57,533 nucleotides of DNA from Pseudomonadales bacterium. GTDB taxonomy: Bacteria > Pseudomonadota > Gammaproteobacteria > Pseudomonadales > Azotimanducaceae. The position numbers and the translations under genes are program-made. Positions 8,086-16,916 of this stretch are shown here, piece after piece. A model generated the notes under the pieces. That model made no database searches. It had not been told where the DNA came from and saw only the letters and a program-made list of their open reading frames with translations. Every line of letters starts with the position of its first letter. Position 1 is the stretch's first letter. Where the stretch lies: positions 1 to 57,533 of the forward strand of contig JANQKS010000057.1 in the NCBI GenBank assembly GCA_028281005.1. Direction: 5' to 3'.

Positions 8086-8862
8086 TTAGGTAATGGTCGA
8101 CCCGCCATCTACCACAATATTTTGGCCGGTCGTAAATGAACCCGCCTTTGATGCCAAATAGACCGCCGCGCCGGCTATCTCTTGCGGCTCGCCAATACGG
8201 CGCAGCGGATCGCCCGCTGTGCGCTCGGCAAGAATGTCCGGATTCTCCCACAACGCGCGGGCAAAGTCGGTACGCACCAATCCAGGCGATATGGCGTTTA
8301 CGGTGATGTTATGCGGACCGTATTCCACCGCTAAATTGCGTACCAGTTGCACGTCGGCCGCCTTGGAGATGCAGTACGCACCCAAGGTTGGGCTGCCTTT
8401 CAAGCCACCAACACTGGAGACAATGATGATTGACCCTGCCTGGCCTTCCACCATCTCCGGCAACACCATGTGCGCCAGCCAGTGATTAGATTGGATGTTA
8501 ACCCCTAAGATTTTTTCGAAGGCATCATCCGGCAGGTCCGCCATCGACCCGTAAAAGGGATTCACCGCGGCATTACATACCAGCACATCAATTTTACCCA
8601 GTTGGCTTCGAGTTTCGTCCACCAGGCGCTGCAGCTCTTCCTTGTGCCCCACGTGAGCCGGTATCGACACCGCACTCCCGGATTGCCCTTCAAGCTCAGC
8701 GTTGATCGCGTCGCTAACTTCCTGACACACATCGGCCTTACGGCTGGAGATCACCACTTGCGCGCCATGGCGGGCCATCTCCTCCGCAATGGCTTTGCCA
8801 ATCCCTTTACTGGAACCGGTGATCAACGCCACCTTACCGGTGAGATCAAATAGATCTGACAT
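8086..8862 (-). CDS. SDR-family oxidoreductase
   Basis: A 258-residue classical short-chain dehydrogenase/reductase. The Rossmann motif TGSSKGIGKA is at residues 15-24, NAAVN near 95, the catalytic Ser in IIVSSVGG near 145, and YCISK (Tyr-x3-Lys) near 157-161. PGLVRTDF and a C-terminal VDGG are typical of the family. The R/K residues after the first beta-strand (SSRKAD) suggest an NADP(H) preference, which is inference. Substrate unknown. The ATG start gives a normal family length. It precedes the DUF1499 gene by about 65 bases on the same strand. Confidence 0.87.
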   Translation of the reverse strand: MSDLFDLTGKVALITGSSKGIGKAIAEEMARHGAQVVISSRKADVCQEVSDAINAELEGQSGSAVSIPAHVGHKEELQRLVDETRSQLGKIDVLVCNAAVNPFYGSMADLPDDAFEKILGVNIQSNHWLAHMVLPEMVEGQAGSIIIVSSVGGLKGSPTLGAYCISKAADVQLVRNLAVEYGPHNITVNAISPGLVRTDFARALWENPDILAERTAGDPLRRIGEPQEIAGAAVYLASKAGSFTTGQNIVVDGGSTIT

Positions 8863-9008
8863 AAAAATTACCCCCCGAACACACGCCTGGTGATTTCAAA
8901 TGTTTGTGAGTGCGCACCGTAAGGTAGGCAAAGCGGAAGGTAAATAGCGAGCGCCGCTAAATTGATCGCGGCCGCAATCGAGCGAGGTGCAGTCAGACGC
9001 TCGCAGGG

Positions 9009-9338
9009 CTAAATGTAGACTTTGTGCTTGGCCAGACGGCGCTCCGCTGGACGCATGCGCGGTCGGTCACTGGTGCGCAGTAACTCGAGACTGGGACCGT
9101 GTTCATCGTCTGATGCCAACGCCAACTGCCGGGTGCGTTGATGTTCGCGGGATTTTTGGAAGTGCGCCAACTCCGTCTTCTCAGTAACAAAACGTTGCAC
9201 TTCAGCTTGCACCTGCGCCTCGCTGGCAAACGGTCCTTGATCACCTTCGCGGGTGGCAAAATACCATGCCCCGTTGATCTTGAAGACGCGGTCCGGGCTG
9301 CGAAAGTAGCTTTTATGTTCGTGGTCGTCGTGGCGCAC
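9009..9338 (-). CDS. Conserved hypothetical protein
   Basis: A 109-residue small protein. The N-terminal half (SPDRVFKINGAWYFATREGDQGPF, broken here as SPDRVFKINGAWYF then ATREGDQGPF) resembles a short family of gammaproteobacterial hypothetical proteins with a W-Y-F...REG-x-x-GPF core; I believe this is DUF6316 but am not certain. The C-terminal half is charged and rich in Arg, probably disordered. The start is GTG with a weak AAAGAGAT ribosome-binding site. A perfect CRP-like palindrome lies 36 bases upstream. No function can be assigned. Confidence 0.6.
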   Translation of the reverse strand: MRHDDHEHKSYFRSPDRVFKINGAWYFATREGDQGPFASEAQVQAEVQRFVTEKTELAHFQKSREHQRTRQLALASDDEHGPSLELLRTSDRPRMRPAERRLAKHKVYI

Positions 9339-9373
9339 GCAAAATCTCTTTAAATATCAGGCAAATGCATTTT

Positions 9374-9389
9374 TGTGACGTAAGTCACA
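9374..9389. promoter_or_regulatory. CRP-like operator
   Basis: TGTGA-CGTAAG-TCACA is a perfect match to the TGTGA-N6-TCACA consensus for CRP-family regulators such as CRP/Vfr. It lies in the divergent region, 36 bases upstream of the small leftward gene and about 130 bases upstream of glyS, so the leftward gene is the likelier target. Binding is inference from motif alone. Confidence 0.55.
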
Positions 9390-9520
9390 TTGGACCAGAT
9401 GCCTTAATTGGGGGTTATGTGTGCCATGTGTTTTTATGTAAGCCGCCACCTACATAAGCCTCCGCGTCCCTCTACAAATTCAGGTATAGTTCGCGCGCCC
9501 AACAACTTGAGATCTTCGCT

Positions 9521-10882
9521 GTGACCGCTAAATCAATGGACGAACTGGTGGCGTTGGCCAAACGCCGTGGTTTCATCTTCCAATCCAGTGATATCTACGG
9601 CGGTTTACAAGGTATTTACGATTACGGACCGCTGGGCGTGGAGTTGAAAAACAATCTCAAGGCCGCCTGGTGGCGCGCCATGGTCTACGAGCGTGACGAC
9701 GTAGAGGGCTTGGACGCCGCTATTTTGACCAATCCTCTGGTGCTCAAATATTCAGGGCATGAAGCCACCTTCACCGACCCCATGGTCGATTGCCGCAGTT
9801 GCAAAAGCCGCTGGCGCGCCGACCATCTAGACAAGCCAGTGTGCCCCAACTGCGGGTCTGACGATTTAACTGAACCGCGCCCCTTCAACTTGATGTTCAA
9901 AACACAGGTGGGACCTGTCGACGACGGCAGCTCTTTTGCTTACCTGCGCCCAGAAACCGCTCAGGCCATATTTACCAACTTTAAAAACGTAGTGGATTCC
10001 ACCTCACCAAAGCTGCCGTTTGGGATTGCGCAGATTGGTAAAGCTTTTCGTAACGAAATCACCCCGCGTAATTTCATTTTCCGCGTACGCGAGTTTGAGC
10101 AAATGGAGCTGGAGTTTTTTGTCAAACCCGGCGAAGACGAACATTGGCATGACACCTGGGTGGCAGAGCGCCTCAAGTGGTGGGGTGAGCAGGGGGTCAA
10201 CGAGAATAACCTCGAACTGTACAACGTACCCGCCGACGAGCTGGCCCACTACAGCAAAGCCACGGTCGATGTGATGTATCGCTTCCCCCACGGCCTGGAG
10301 GAACTTGAAGGCATCGCCAACCGCACCGATTTTGACCTCGGCTCACACACCAAAAATCAGGGCGATTACAACATCCAATCCAAGGTTGATCCCAATACGG
10401 ATTCTAACGCCAAACTGGCCTTGCAGGATTTGCAGGACAAAACCTGGCAGGTGCCGTATGTGATAGAGCCATCCGCGGGTGTTGATCGCGGTGTGCTTGC
10501 CATCATGAACGAGGCGTATCAAGTGCAGACTTTGGAGAACGGTTCTGAGCGCACGGTAATGAGTTTTAAACCCCACCTCGCGCCCATCAAAGTTGCAGTC
10601 TTACCCCTCAAGCGTAATCACGAAGGCATTGTCGACAAAGCCAGAAGCATCAAGCGCGAGCTGCAAAAACTGGGACTCGGGCGCATCTTGTTTGAGGACA
10701 CCGGCAACATCGGTAAAGGTTATCGTCGTCATGACGAAGTTGGCACGCCGTTGTGTGTCACCGTCGATTTCCAGACCATTGAAGAAGACGACACCGTTAC
10801 CGTGCGCGACCGGGACACCATGGAACAACAGCGAGTACACGCCAACGAACTGGCCGACTTTGTTAAGGCGCAGATAACGTGA
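9521..10882 (+). CDS. glyS: Glycyl-tRNA synthetase, single-chain (alpha2) type
   Basis: A 453-residue class II synthetase that charges tRNA-Gly. It shows [23 protein letters not shown] at the N-terminus (a hallmark of the dimeric enzyme), a four-Cys zinc site (CRSCKSRW and CPNCGS, about residues 91-118), motif 2 [20 protein letters not shown] near 175, and motif 3 [13 protein letters not shown] near 325. A C-terminal anticodon-binding domain follows. The GTG start gives the expected N-terminus. Many gammaproteobacteria carry the tetrameric GlyQ/GlyS enzyme, so this alpha2 form is notable. It precedes gcvR by 30 bases. Confidence 0.93.
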   Translation: MTAKSMDELVALAKRRGFIFQSSDIYGGLQGIYDYGPLGVELKNNLKAAWWRAMVYERDDVEGLDAAILTNPLVLKYSGHEATFTDPMVDCRSCKSRWRADHLDKPVCPNCGSDDLTEPRPFNLMFKTQVGPVDDGSSFAYLRPETAQAIFTNFKNVVDSTSPKLPFGIAQIGKAFRNEITPRNFIFRVREFEQMELEFFVKPGEDEHWHDTWVAERLKWWGEQGVNENNLELYNVPADELAHYSKATVDVMYRFPHGLEELEGIANRTDFDLGSHTKNQGDYNIQSKVDPNTDSNAKLALQDLQDKTWQVPYVIEPSAGVDRGVLAIMNEAYQVQTLENGSERTVMSFKPHLAPIKVAVLPLKRNHEGIVDKARSIKRELQKLGLGRILFEDTGNIGKGYRRHDEVGTPLCVTVDFQTIEEDDTVTVRDRDTMEQQRVHANELADFVKAQIT

Positions 10883-10912
10883 TGTCATTGAATTTAGCAA
10901 TGGGAGGCCAAC

Positions 10913-11437
10913 ATGGCTAAAGCCGTGATCTCTACCATCGGCCACGACCGGCCAGGCTTGGTATCGGACATCACTGCCATTGCCACCGACCTGAGCTTAA
11001 ACATCGAAGACAGCCGCATGACGGTGCTCGGCGGAGAGTTTGCCGTGCTGATGGCGCTGCAGGGTACCGAGGCCGCGCTCACGGAGTTTAATGAAAAGCT
11101 CAACACCTTATGCAGCGGTAACGATCTGGCTTACATCTATCGCCCCACCCGGGAGCGCGCCGGCAACGCGCCGGTCAGGCCCTACACCGCGAGGGTGGTG
11201 GCGCTGGACCACCCCGGCATTGTGCACGCCATCGCCGCGTTCTTCTCGGCACGCGGCATCAACATCAGGGATTTACAAACGGATACCGCACCGGCGGCGC
11301 ATACCGGCACCCCCATTTTTAGTGTCACGCTGGTGGCGGAGTTACCGGCCGACATAAAGGTGCATGCCGTCAAAGAGGAATTTGAAAAGTTCTGCGCCGA
11401 ACAGGATCTGGACGGCCGCTTAGAAGCCGAGCGGTAG
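10913..11437 (+). CDS. gcvR: GcvR-like ACT-domain regulator
   Basis: A 174-residue cytoplasmic protein with two ACT domains (about residues 1-75 and 88-170). Both begin with the typical strand-turn-helix: ISTIGHDRPGLVSDITAIAT and VVALDHPGIVHAIAAFFSAR. In enteric bacteria GcvR binds glycine and antagonises GcvA at the glycine-cleavage operon. A good ribosome-binding site (GGGAGG) precedes the ATG. Its position directly behind glycyl-tRNA synthetase fits a glycine-responsive role, but no gcv genes or GcvA are in the window, so the precise target is inferred. Confidence 0.8.
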   Translation: MAKAVISTIGHDRPGLVSDITAIATDLSLNIEDSRMTVLGGEFAVLMALQGTEAALTEFNEKLNTLCSGNDLAYIYRPTRERAGNAPVRPYTARVVALDHPGIVHAIAAFFSARGINIRDLQTDTAPAAHTGTPIFSVTLVAELPADIKVHAVKEEFEKFCAEQDLDGRLEAER

Positions 11438-11449
11438 TCTCGCTGCACC

Positions 11450-12823
11450 TCACAACTGGCGCTCCACCGGCAGATAGGACAACAAACTGGTCAACCAGCG
11501 TTTGCGCCAGGGGGCGGCTGGTTCCTTTGTCACCCGTTCGACGTGCTGCCAGTACAACATTCCGTCCGCCTGTAACCCCAAGCGCCAGGCGTTTTCCGCC
11601 CTCATGCCTTCTTCGATGACGCCGGCCAACTGAGCCGCAAAGCCTGCGTCATGCACCACCAGGCCAATTTCGGTGTTGATGAACGCCGAGCGCGGGTCCA
11701 GATTATAGGAGCCAACAAAGCCGATACGCTGATCGATTGCCGCTGCCTTGCTGTGTAAACCCACGTCGGTAACAAGCAGATCGTTCAACTCAAAATCGGC
11801 GCCTAAAGCCGCATCGATACGGGTTTCAAACAGCTCTACCCCCGCCCGCAGCAAGCGCTGCCGATACCGTTTGTAGCCGGCATGGGAAAGCCCCGTGTCG
11901 TTTGAGGCCAGGGAATTGGTCAGCACTTTGATGCGTACACCGCGTTGGCGCTGCTGTAGCAAGCGGGCCAAACCCTCATCGCGCGGGATAAAGTAACCGT
12001 TTTCAATCAGCACTTCCTGTTCGGCCAGCGAATTGAGCTCAAACAAGCGCTGGCGTACCGGCGATACAAAACCTTCATGCCCGTGCATTTTTTGTGGCGC
12101 GTCGGCCAACACCTCTACCCGGCACCAAGCCAGATCCGCGGACCGTTCGAGCATAAAATCCTTGCGCGGCAGCACGTCAATACGCGCCAGGATATCGAGT
12201 TGCGCTTCATCCAAGCCCTCTAACAACGCATCAACCTGCAGCGGCTGAATACGACGTTTGTGCAGATCCTTCAGCGGCACCGCCCAATGACTGTGCCAGT
12301 ATTCATCGAAGCTGGCGCAGACCTGTTTAACCGCTGCCCCGGTAGCAAGGATGTCCATATCCCGAAAGTTAAATTGTGCGTCAGCGCCAAAATACTCGTT
12401 TGACAGGTTGCGCCCGCCGAGAATCGCCGCTTCGCCATCCACCGAAAACACCTTGTTATGCATGCGGTGATTGAGACTAGCGGCGCCGCTGATGATTTCC
12501 GCCACGCTGCGCAGCGGGGCATCTTTGAAACGGTAGCGGAACGGATTAAACGAGCGGATTTCAACGTTGTCGTAGGCGTCCAGCCCCAAAACGCGGCGGT
12601 CGTAGCCGATAAAATGAATGTCATCCACCAACAAGCGGATGTGCACACCCCGCTGAGCCGCCGACAACAACTCCTTGATCACGGCAATGCCAACCGCGTC
12701 ACCGCTCCAGATGTAATACTGGACGTCGATGGTAGAGCGGGCGTTGGCGGCCAGCGACAGGCGGGCCTGCAGCGCTGCGAGCTCTTCGGCCAACAACAAA
12801 ACTCCCGTCTCACCTGTGTTCAC
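11450..12823 (-). CDS. Phospholipase D/cardiolipin synthase-family protein
   Basis: A 457-residue enzyme with two HKD motifs: HNKVFSVDG near residue 120 and HSKAAAIDQR near 363, each followed by the usual GG/GS..N/LDPRS elements. This is the ClsC/YmdC-like branch of the phospholipase D superfamily, expected to transfer phosphatidyl groups at the membrane; some members are nucleases or hydrolases. There is no obvious signal peptide or N-terminal membrane helix. It starts 19 bases downstream of the polyphosphate:AMP phosphotransferase stop and is probably cotranscribed with it. The pairing has no obvious biochemical logic. Confidence 0.85.
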   Translation of the reverse strand: MNTGETGVLLLAEELAALQARLSLAANARSTIDVQYYIWSGDAVGIAVIKELLSAAQRGVHIRLLVDDIHFIGYDRRVLGLDAYDNVEIRSFNPFRYRFKDAPLRSVAEIISGAASLNHRMHNKVFSVDGEAAILGGRNLSNEYFGADAQFNFRDMDILATGAAVKQVCASFDEYWHSHWAVPLKDLHKRRIQPLQVDALLEGLDEAQLDILARIDVLPRKDFMLERSADLAWCRVEVLADAPQKMHGHEGFVSPVRQRLFELNSLAEQEVLIENGYFIPRDEGLARLLQQRQRGVRIKVLTNSLASNDTGLSHAGYKRYRQRLLRAGVELFETRIDAALGADFELNDLLVTDVGLHSKAAAIDQRIGFVGSYNLDPRSAFINTEIGLVVHDAGFAAQLAGVIEEGMRAENAWRLGLQADGMLYWQHVERVTKEPAAPWRKRWLTSLLSYLPVERQL

Positions 12824-12841
12824 CGCATGGTTCCGGGGCGG

Positions 12842-14341
12842 TTAACGGACCTCGCCAAGACGGTTTTGCAGAAGGTCAACCGCTGTCTGCAGCACTTGAA
12901 TACGTGCATGACGCTTGTTGTTGGCCGCCAACAGCGTCCATGGCGCATAGCTGGTGCTGGTGCGGGCCACCATATCGTGGGCGGCAATCTGGTAAGCCTG
13001 CCAGTTTTCACGATTCCGAAAATCATCTGGGGTCAGTTTGTACTTCTTGTAAGGTGTATCAGCGCGCGCTTCAAATCGTTTCAGCTGTTCATCTTCGCTG
13101 ATCTGCAACCAGAACTTGGCGAGAATGATGTCATTGTCCGCCAGGTTTGCTTCAAACTCGTTGATCTCTTCATAGGCGCGTTGCCAGGCAGCCGGGGCAA
13201 TGAGCCCCTCCACGCGCTCAATTAGCACGCGCCCGTACCAGCTGCGGTCAAACACCACGTTTTTGCCGGGCTTGGGGACCCGGGTCCAGAACCGCCACAG
13301 ATAATGCCGCGCGCGTTCGGCTTCGTTGGGCGCGCCGATGGGAATCACCCGAGTATGTTGGATCGGCAACGCTTTGACCAAGCGGCGAATGGCGCCACCC
13401 TTACCCGCCGCGTCGACCCCTTCAAACACAAACACACACGCAACACCCGCTTGGTTGGCGGCATGGGCCAGCTGATTCAACCGCGCTTGCAACATCACAA
13501 GCTGCGAATCATAAGTATCCGTATCTAGGCTGGCGGACAAATCCACCTGATCTAAAAGTGACTGGCCAATGATTTCACCTTCAAATGGCACGGCTTGTTG
13601 CTGCAACGGCGGTTGTGCCAAGCGTTGACCAATGGCTTTGGCGATGGCCCGACCGATTGTCAAATTGCGGTAGTGGAAATCCGTACTTTCAACTATGTGC
13701 CACGGCGCCTCAACCGAATTGGTGTGCAACACCATGCGCTCAATAAGATCAAATGCGCGACCGTCATGTTCAAACACCTCCCAATCATGTTGGGCAAAAT
13801 CCCAGTGCGTTTGAGGGTCGCGGCGGGCTTGTTCCATGCGCTCTTGCAACACCGCGCGGGGCAAGTGCAGCCAAAACTTCAGCACTACCGTATCGTCGTC
13901 TACTAAAGATTTTTCAAATTGTGCTACGTGGTGCAGTGCTACGTCGTAAGTGGCTAGGTCGTGGTCTTCTTCGAGCGCGGTACGCAAAGTTGAGCTGGGC
14001 CAACCGCCTAGAAACAAACCAATCCTGCCGTCCGGTGGTAACCGGCGCCAATATCGAGCCAACACCGGGCGTTCACTGTCTTCTGCATGATCTGAGCTGA
14101 AGGCGACATGATTCAGCAGATACCTCGCGTCCATCCAATCATGTAACGTGCGCAGCACATCCACCGCCCCCGGGCGGTCATCCCCCGCGATCAACAACAC
14201 CACGGAGAACTTTCGCTCGCGCAGATCGTATTGCTGGTTGAGTAGCTCAACCCTAAGTTCAGCTATTTGTTCTGCGTAGTCTTCCTTGTCAACACGATTG
14301 CCGACTTCTGCCGCAGCAAACAGCCCTGAAGATTCGTTCAC
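12842..14341 (-). CDS. pap: Polyphosphate:AMP phosphotransferase (fused PPK2 domains)
   Basis: A 499-residue two-domain PPK2 class II enzyme that makes ADP from AMP with polyphosphate as donor. The C-terminal domain (about residues 250-495) holds the complete active site: Walker A GVDAAGKGGAIRR, then FDRSWYGRVLIERVEG. The N-terminal domain (about 10-240) is a degenerate copy without a complete Walker A (LLIAGDDRPGAVDVL). This active-plus-inactive arrangement and length match known PAP enzymes. An unusual purine-rich leader lies just upstream of the start. The enzyme is cytosolic and probably helps nucleotide recovery under stress. Confidence 0.9.
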   Translation of the reverse strand: MNESSGLFAAAEVGNRVDKEDYAEQIAELRVELLNQQYDLRERKFSVVLLIAGDDRPGAVDVLRTLHDWMDARYLLNHVAFSSDHAEDSERPVLARYWRRLPPDGRIGLFLGGWPSSTLRTALEEDHDLATYDVALHHVAQFEKSLVDDDTVVLKFWLHLPRAVLQERMEQARRDPQTHWDFAQHDWEVFEHDGRAFDLIERMVLHTNSVEAPWHIVESTDFHYRNLTIGRAIAKAIGQRLAQPPLQQQAVPFEGEIIGQSLLDQVDLSASLDTDTYDSQLVMLQARLNQLAHAANQAGVACVFVFEGVDAAGKGGAIRRLVKALPIQHTRVIPIGAPNEAERARHYLWRFWTRVPKPGKNVVFDRSWYGRVLIERVEGLIAPAAWQRAYEEINEFEANLADNDIILAKFWLQISEDEQLKRFEARADTPYKKYKLTPDDFRNRENWQAYQIAAHDMVARTSTSYAPWTLLAANNKRHARIQVLQTAVDLLQNRLGEVR

Positions 14342-14456
14342 ACAAACACTCGCTTTGTCACCGTCCTCGAACTCTCTCTTTATTTCTTTGTCTTGTTATC
14401 TTGTTATCTCTAGCTCTAGCTTTCTCTAACTATTTATTAACTACTTCTAACTCTCG
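14342..14456 (-). promoter_or_regulatory. Purine-rich leader between octaheme gene and pap
   Basis: On the minus strand this 115-base stretch is almost all purine with short direct repeats (TAACAAGATAACAAGA and GCTAGAGCTAGAGATA). It separates the stop of the octaheme gene from the pap start. It has no coding potential. It may be an unstructured mRNA leader or a slippage-prone repeat; no defined promoter was recognised. Confidence 0.4.
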
Positions 14457-16670
14457 CTACCTCTGGCCGCGGCTTTGGTAGCGGCTTTCGTACTCCCGCA
14501 TTTTTTCCACCATAGCAGCGTCCCGCGCAATACTAAACGCAAGCTGCAGCAACGCCGGGTCGTCGTTTTCCGCAAGGGTTTGATCAACCACAGCAAGCGC
14601 GTCCTGCGCACGTCCGTTCGAGTTCAAGGCAACCACATACAGGTACGCTACTTGGGTGTCGGCGGGGACAATTTGCCAAGCGCGTGACAGCAGTTCGAGG
14701 GCTTGTTCGGCGCTGCCATTGCGCACCTGCCACAAGGCGTTTGCCACCAGTACTTGGGTATTCTCCGGCGTCAGCGCCAAGGCCCACTGTAACAGCGGCT
14801 GCGCTTGTAAATCACGGCCGCTGCCGCGCAACAAGTCCGCCAAATTGATCATGCCCGGCACCCAATCTGGATTAATAGCGAGGCTTTGCCGTAAAGCGGC
14901 TTCGGCTTTGGGAATGTCACGTAGATCGAGATGCACAGCGGCGATATTGGTCTGGCCTTCAGCTGTGTCTGCGGTCAGTTGCAGCGTTTCTAGATACTGC
15001 ACAAGATGCTTTCGCAACACGGCCTGAGCCTGCTCAGGTAGATCAGATAACGTGCCTAACAAGCCAGCAACCGCTTCTACTCGTACCGCTAACTTAGGGT
15101 CTTCCAGCAACACTCGCGTTAACCGCCAACGGCGCTCCGCCGGCCAACGCGTGGCACCACGCAATGCACCGATGCGCACCAGCGGGTGGGCGTCTTTCAG
15201 GCCTCGCTCTATAGCCGCGGAAGACAGACGCAAACGGTAGCCTGCCAATAACGACAGCGCGGTCGCGCGCACAATGGCGGGCTGCTGTGCATCGACAGCA
15301 ATCTGCACAAGTTGGCGCTCCGCGGTTGCTTGACCTTGCCGAGCGGCGTGGAATGCTGATGCAAAATGCTGATCTTCCTGTCTGCCAAACCACTGAGTTA
15401 TCGTGTTTGCCGCCCACTGGGAGCCTTCTTCGGTATGGCAATTGTTGCACGCATTCGGCACACCCAAAGAATGTGTTAGATCAGGCCGCGGCACTCGAAA
15501 GCTGTGGTCCGCGCGATCGTCGACCACCATGTAGGTGGTTTCCGGCATGTGGCAAGCACGACATTGCGCGCCTGGCGTGTTGGCTGGGTGATGGTGGTGG
15601 CTTGGGCTGTCGTAGTTCGCCAGTGGTAGGCTGGGGAAATCCGCGCGGCCGGCTGGGTTATGGCATTGCACACACAGCGCATTGTCGGGAAGGATCAACT
15701 CGCCGCTATGCGGATTGTGACAATCTGCACACGCCACGCCTGCGGCGTACATTTTGCTCTGCACAAACGAGCCATATACAAAAACCTCATCCAGTATCTG
15801 GCCGTCGCTGTGATAAAGATCGGCATCCAGCAATACCGGCTGATAGAAATCAAACAGATCCAGCGCCGGCGTAAAACCCTCCGCCAGCTGGCTACGCCGA
15901 CTGTGGCAGGGAGCGCAGGCGTTAACCTGTGCAGCTTGATCGGTGAGTGGAAGGATGGCGGGTTGCTCTTGGGGGTTTTGCGCCCACGCGATGTGTTGCG
16001 CACCTTGGCCATGGCACGCTTCACACCCTACTGAAATTTCCGCCCATGCGGTGGCATACGACTGCGTGGCCGTGTCGTAGTTTTTGGCGATCCCGGTGGA
16101 ATGACAGTCGGCACACATGTGGTTCCAGGTGGCGCTCGGTTTGGTCCAGTGGCGCACATCGCGGTGATCAACCTCGCCACCCGGGTGCAGATGAAACCAG
16201 CGTTGCTGAGGCACATCCCACGCCACCCCCAGGGCCTGCAGCCGGCCATTGCCACCCTCCAGCAGATATTGTTGTAGCGGCTCGGTGCCGAAGGTATAAC
16301 GCACGGCAAACTGCGCCAGCACGCCATCTGCGTTATCCGTCTCTACGATAAACTCCCCCGAGTTTTGTAGAAAGCTCGACGTTAGTTCGCCGTACGCAAA
16401 GCGCTCGCCTGCAAACGGTGCGTGCACGGTATCGCGTGACGCCTCCTGCATCGCGAGCTGGTGATGGGAACCTAACCAATCCGCGTAAGCATCTGCATGG
16501 CAATGCCGGCAAGCTTCCGAGCCTTGGTGGCTCTGCGTTACTGCGGGGGTGGTAGTAAGAGGAATGGACGGCGGTTCATCAGCGCAAGCGCCTAACAGCA
16601 CTGCACCGGACAAACCAAGCCAACATCTAGCCAGTGTTGCGGCGCATACGCTCCTGCATCTGCGAGCCAA
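14457..16670 (-). CDS. Octaheme c-type cytochrome lipoprotein with HEAT and TPR repeats
   Basis: A large exported multiheme protein. Eight CXXCH haem-binding motifs occur in the N-terminal half (CRHCH, CADCH, CEACH, CAPCH, CADCH, CVQCH, CRACH, CNNCH), then a HEAT-like region (LVRIGALRGA, VRVEAVAGLLG) and C-terminal TPRs (NIAAVHLDLRDIPKAEAALR and later copies). The lipobox GAVLLGAC implies a lipid-anchored protein. I choose a TTG start at 16670, which gives a clean 29-residue lipoprotein signal; the frame stays open to 16724, with an ATG at 16700. The gene start overlaps the small two-TM gene. Proteins of this layout are often called cytochrome c554-like or tetrahaem-TPR proteins. The electron donor and acceptor are unknown. 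Confidence 0.85.
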   Translation of the reverse strand: MARRCRSVCAATLARCWLGLSGAVLLGACADEPPSIPLTTTPAVTQSHQGSEACRHCHADAYADWLGSHHQLAMQEASRDTVHAPFAGERFAYGELTSSFLQNSGEFIVETDNADGVLAQFAVRYTFGTEPLQQYLLEGGNGRLQALGVAWDVPQQRWFHLHPGGEVDHRDVRHWTKPSATWNHMCADCHSTGIAKNYDTATQSYATAWAEISVGCEACHGQGAQHIAWAQNPQEQPAILPLTDQAAQVNACAPCHSRRSQLAEGFTPALDLFDFYQPVLLDADLYHSDGQILDEVFVYGSFVQSKMYAAGVACADCHNPHSGELILPDNALCVQCHNPAGRADFPSLPLANYDSPSHHHHPANTPGAQCRACHMPETTYMVVDDRADHSFRVPRPDLTHSLGVPNACNNCHTEEGSQWAANTITQWFGRQEDQHFASAFHAARQGQATAERQLVQIAVDAQQPAIVRATALSLLAGYRLRLSSAAIERGLKDAHPLVRIGALRGATRWPAERRWRLTRVLLEDPKLAVRVEAVAGLLGTLSDLPEQAQAVLRKHLVQYLETLQLTADTAEGQTNIAAVHLDLRDIPKAEAALRQSLAINPDWVPGMINLADLLRGSGRDLQAQPLLQWALALTPENTQVLVANALWQVRNGSAEQALELLSRAWQIVPADTQVAYLYVVALNSNGRAQDALAVVDQTLAENDDPALLQLAFSIARDAAMVEKMREYESRYQSRGQR

Positions 16671-16842
16671 ATACACCCGCCACGAACACAACAATAAACA
16701 CATAGGGCAGTTGCGCCCCTTCAATCCCGGACAATACCGCCAGTATCATGGTTGACACGCCGGCGGTAAACAGCGCTGCCAGCCCCCCGCGCGCCAGCGG
16801 GTGTTGGGTGAAGGTAACGGGAAGCGATTCTGAATTAGCCAT
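16627..16842 (-). CDS. Small two-TM protein, possible immunity protein
   Basis: A 71-residue protein with two membrane helices (about residues 19-40 and 45-61) and a short basic C-terminal tail (QMQERMRRNTG). The ATG is preceded by a good ribosome-binding site (GGAG). It lies 74 bases downstream of the double-glycine peptide gene, beyond that gene's terminator, and overlaps the start of the octaheme cytochrome. Size, topology and position fit a bacteriocin immunity protein; it could equally be an unrelated small membrane protein tied to the cytochrome. No family is recognised. Confidence 0.55.
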   Translation of the reverse strand: MANSESLPVTFTQHPLARGGLAALFTAGVSTMILAVLSGIEGAQLPYVFIVVFVAGVFGSQMQERMRRNTG

Positions 16843-16872
16843 TTGGAGCTCCTATACACACAGCGAGGGGAT

Positions 16873-16909
16873 CAAAAACAAAAAAGGCGAGGGGCTCTCA
16901 CCCCCCGCC
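16873..16909 (-). terminator. Terminator of the double-glycine peptide gene
   Basis: On the minus strand GGCGGGGGG-TGAGAG-CCCCTCGCC forms a 9-bp stem with one G-U pair and a 6-nt loop, followed by TTTTTTGTTTTTG. It begins 8 bases after the peptide stop codon. Partial read-through would let the downstream two-TM gene be expressed at a lower level. Confidence 0.88.
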
Positions 16910-16916
16910 AGGGCAC

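Noticed and set aside
12458-13225. A 255-residue open frame opposite the phospholipase D and pap genes
   Set aside because: It lies wholly antisense to two well-supported genes, has no family motifs and no ribosome-binding site; it is a shadow frame.
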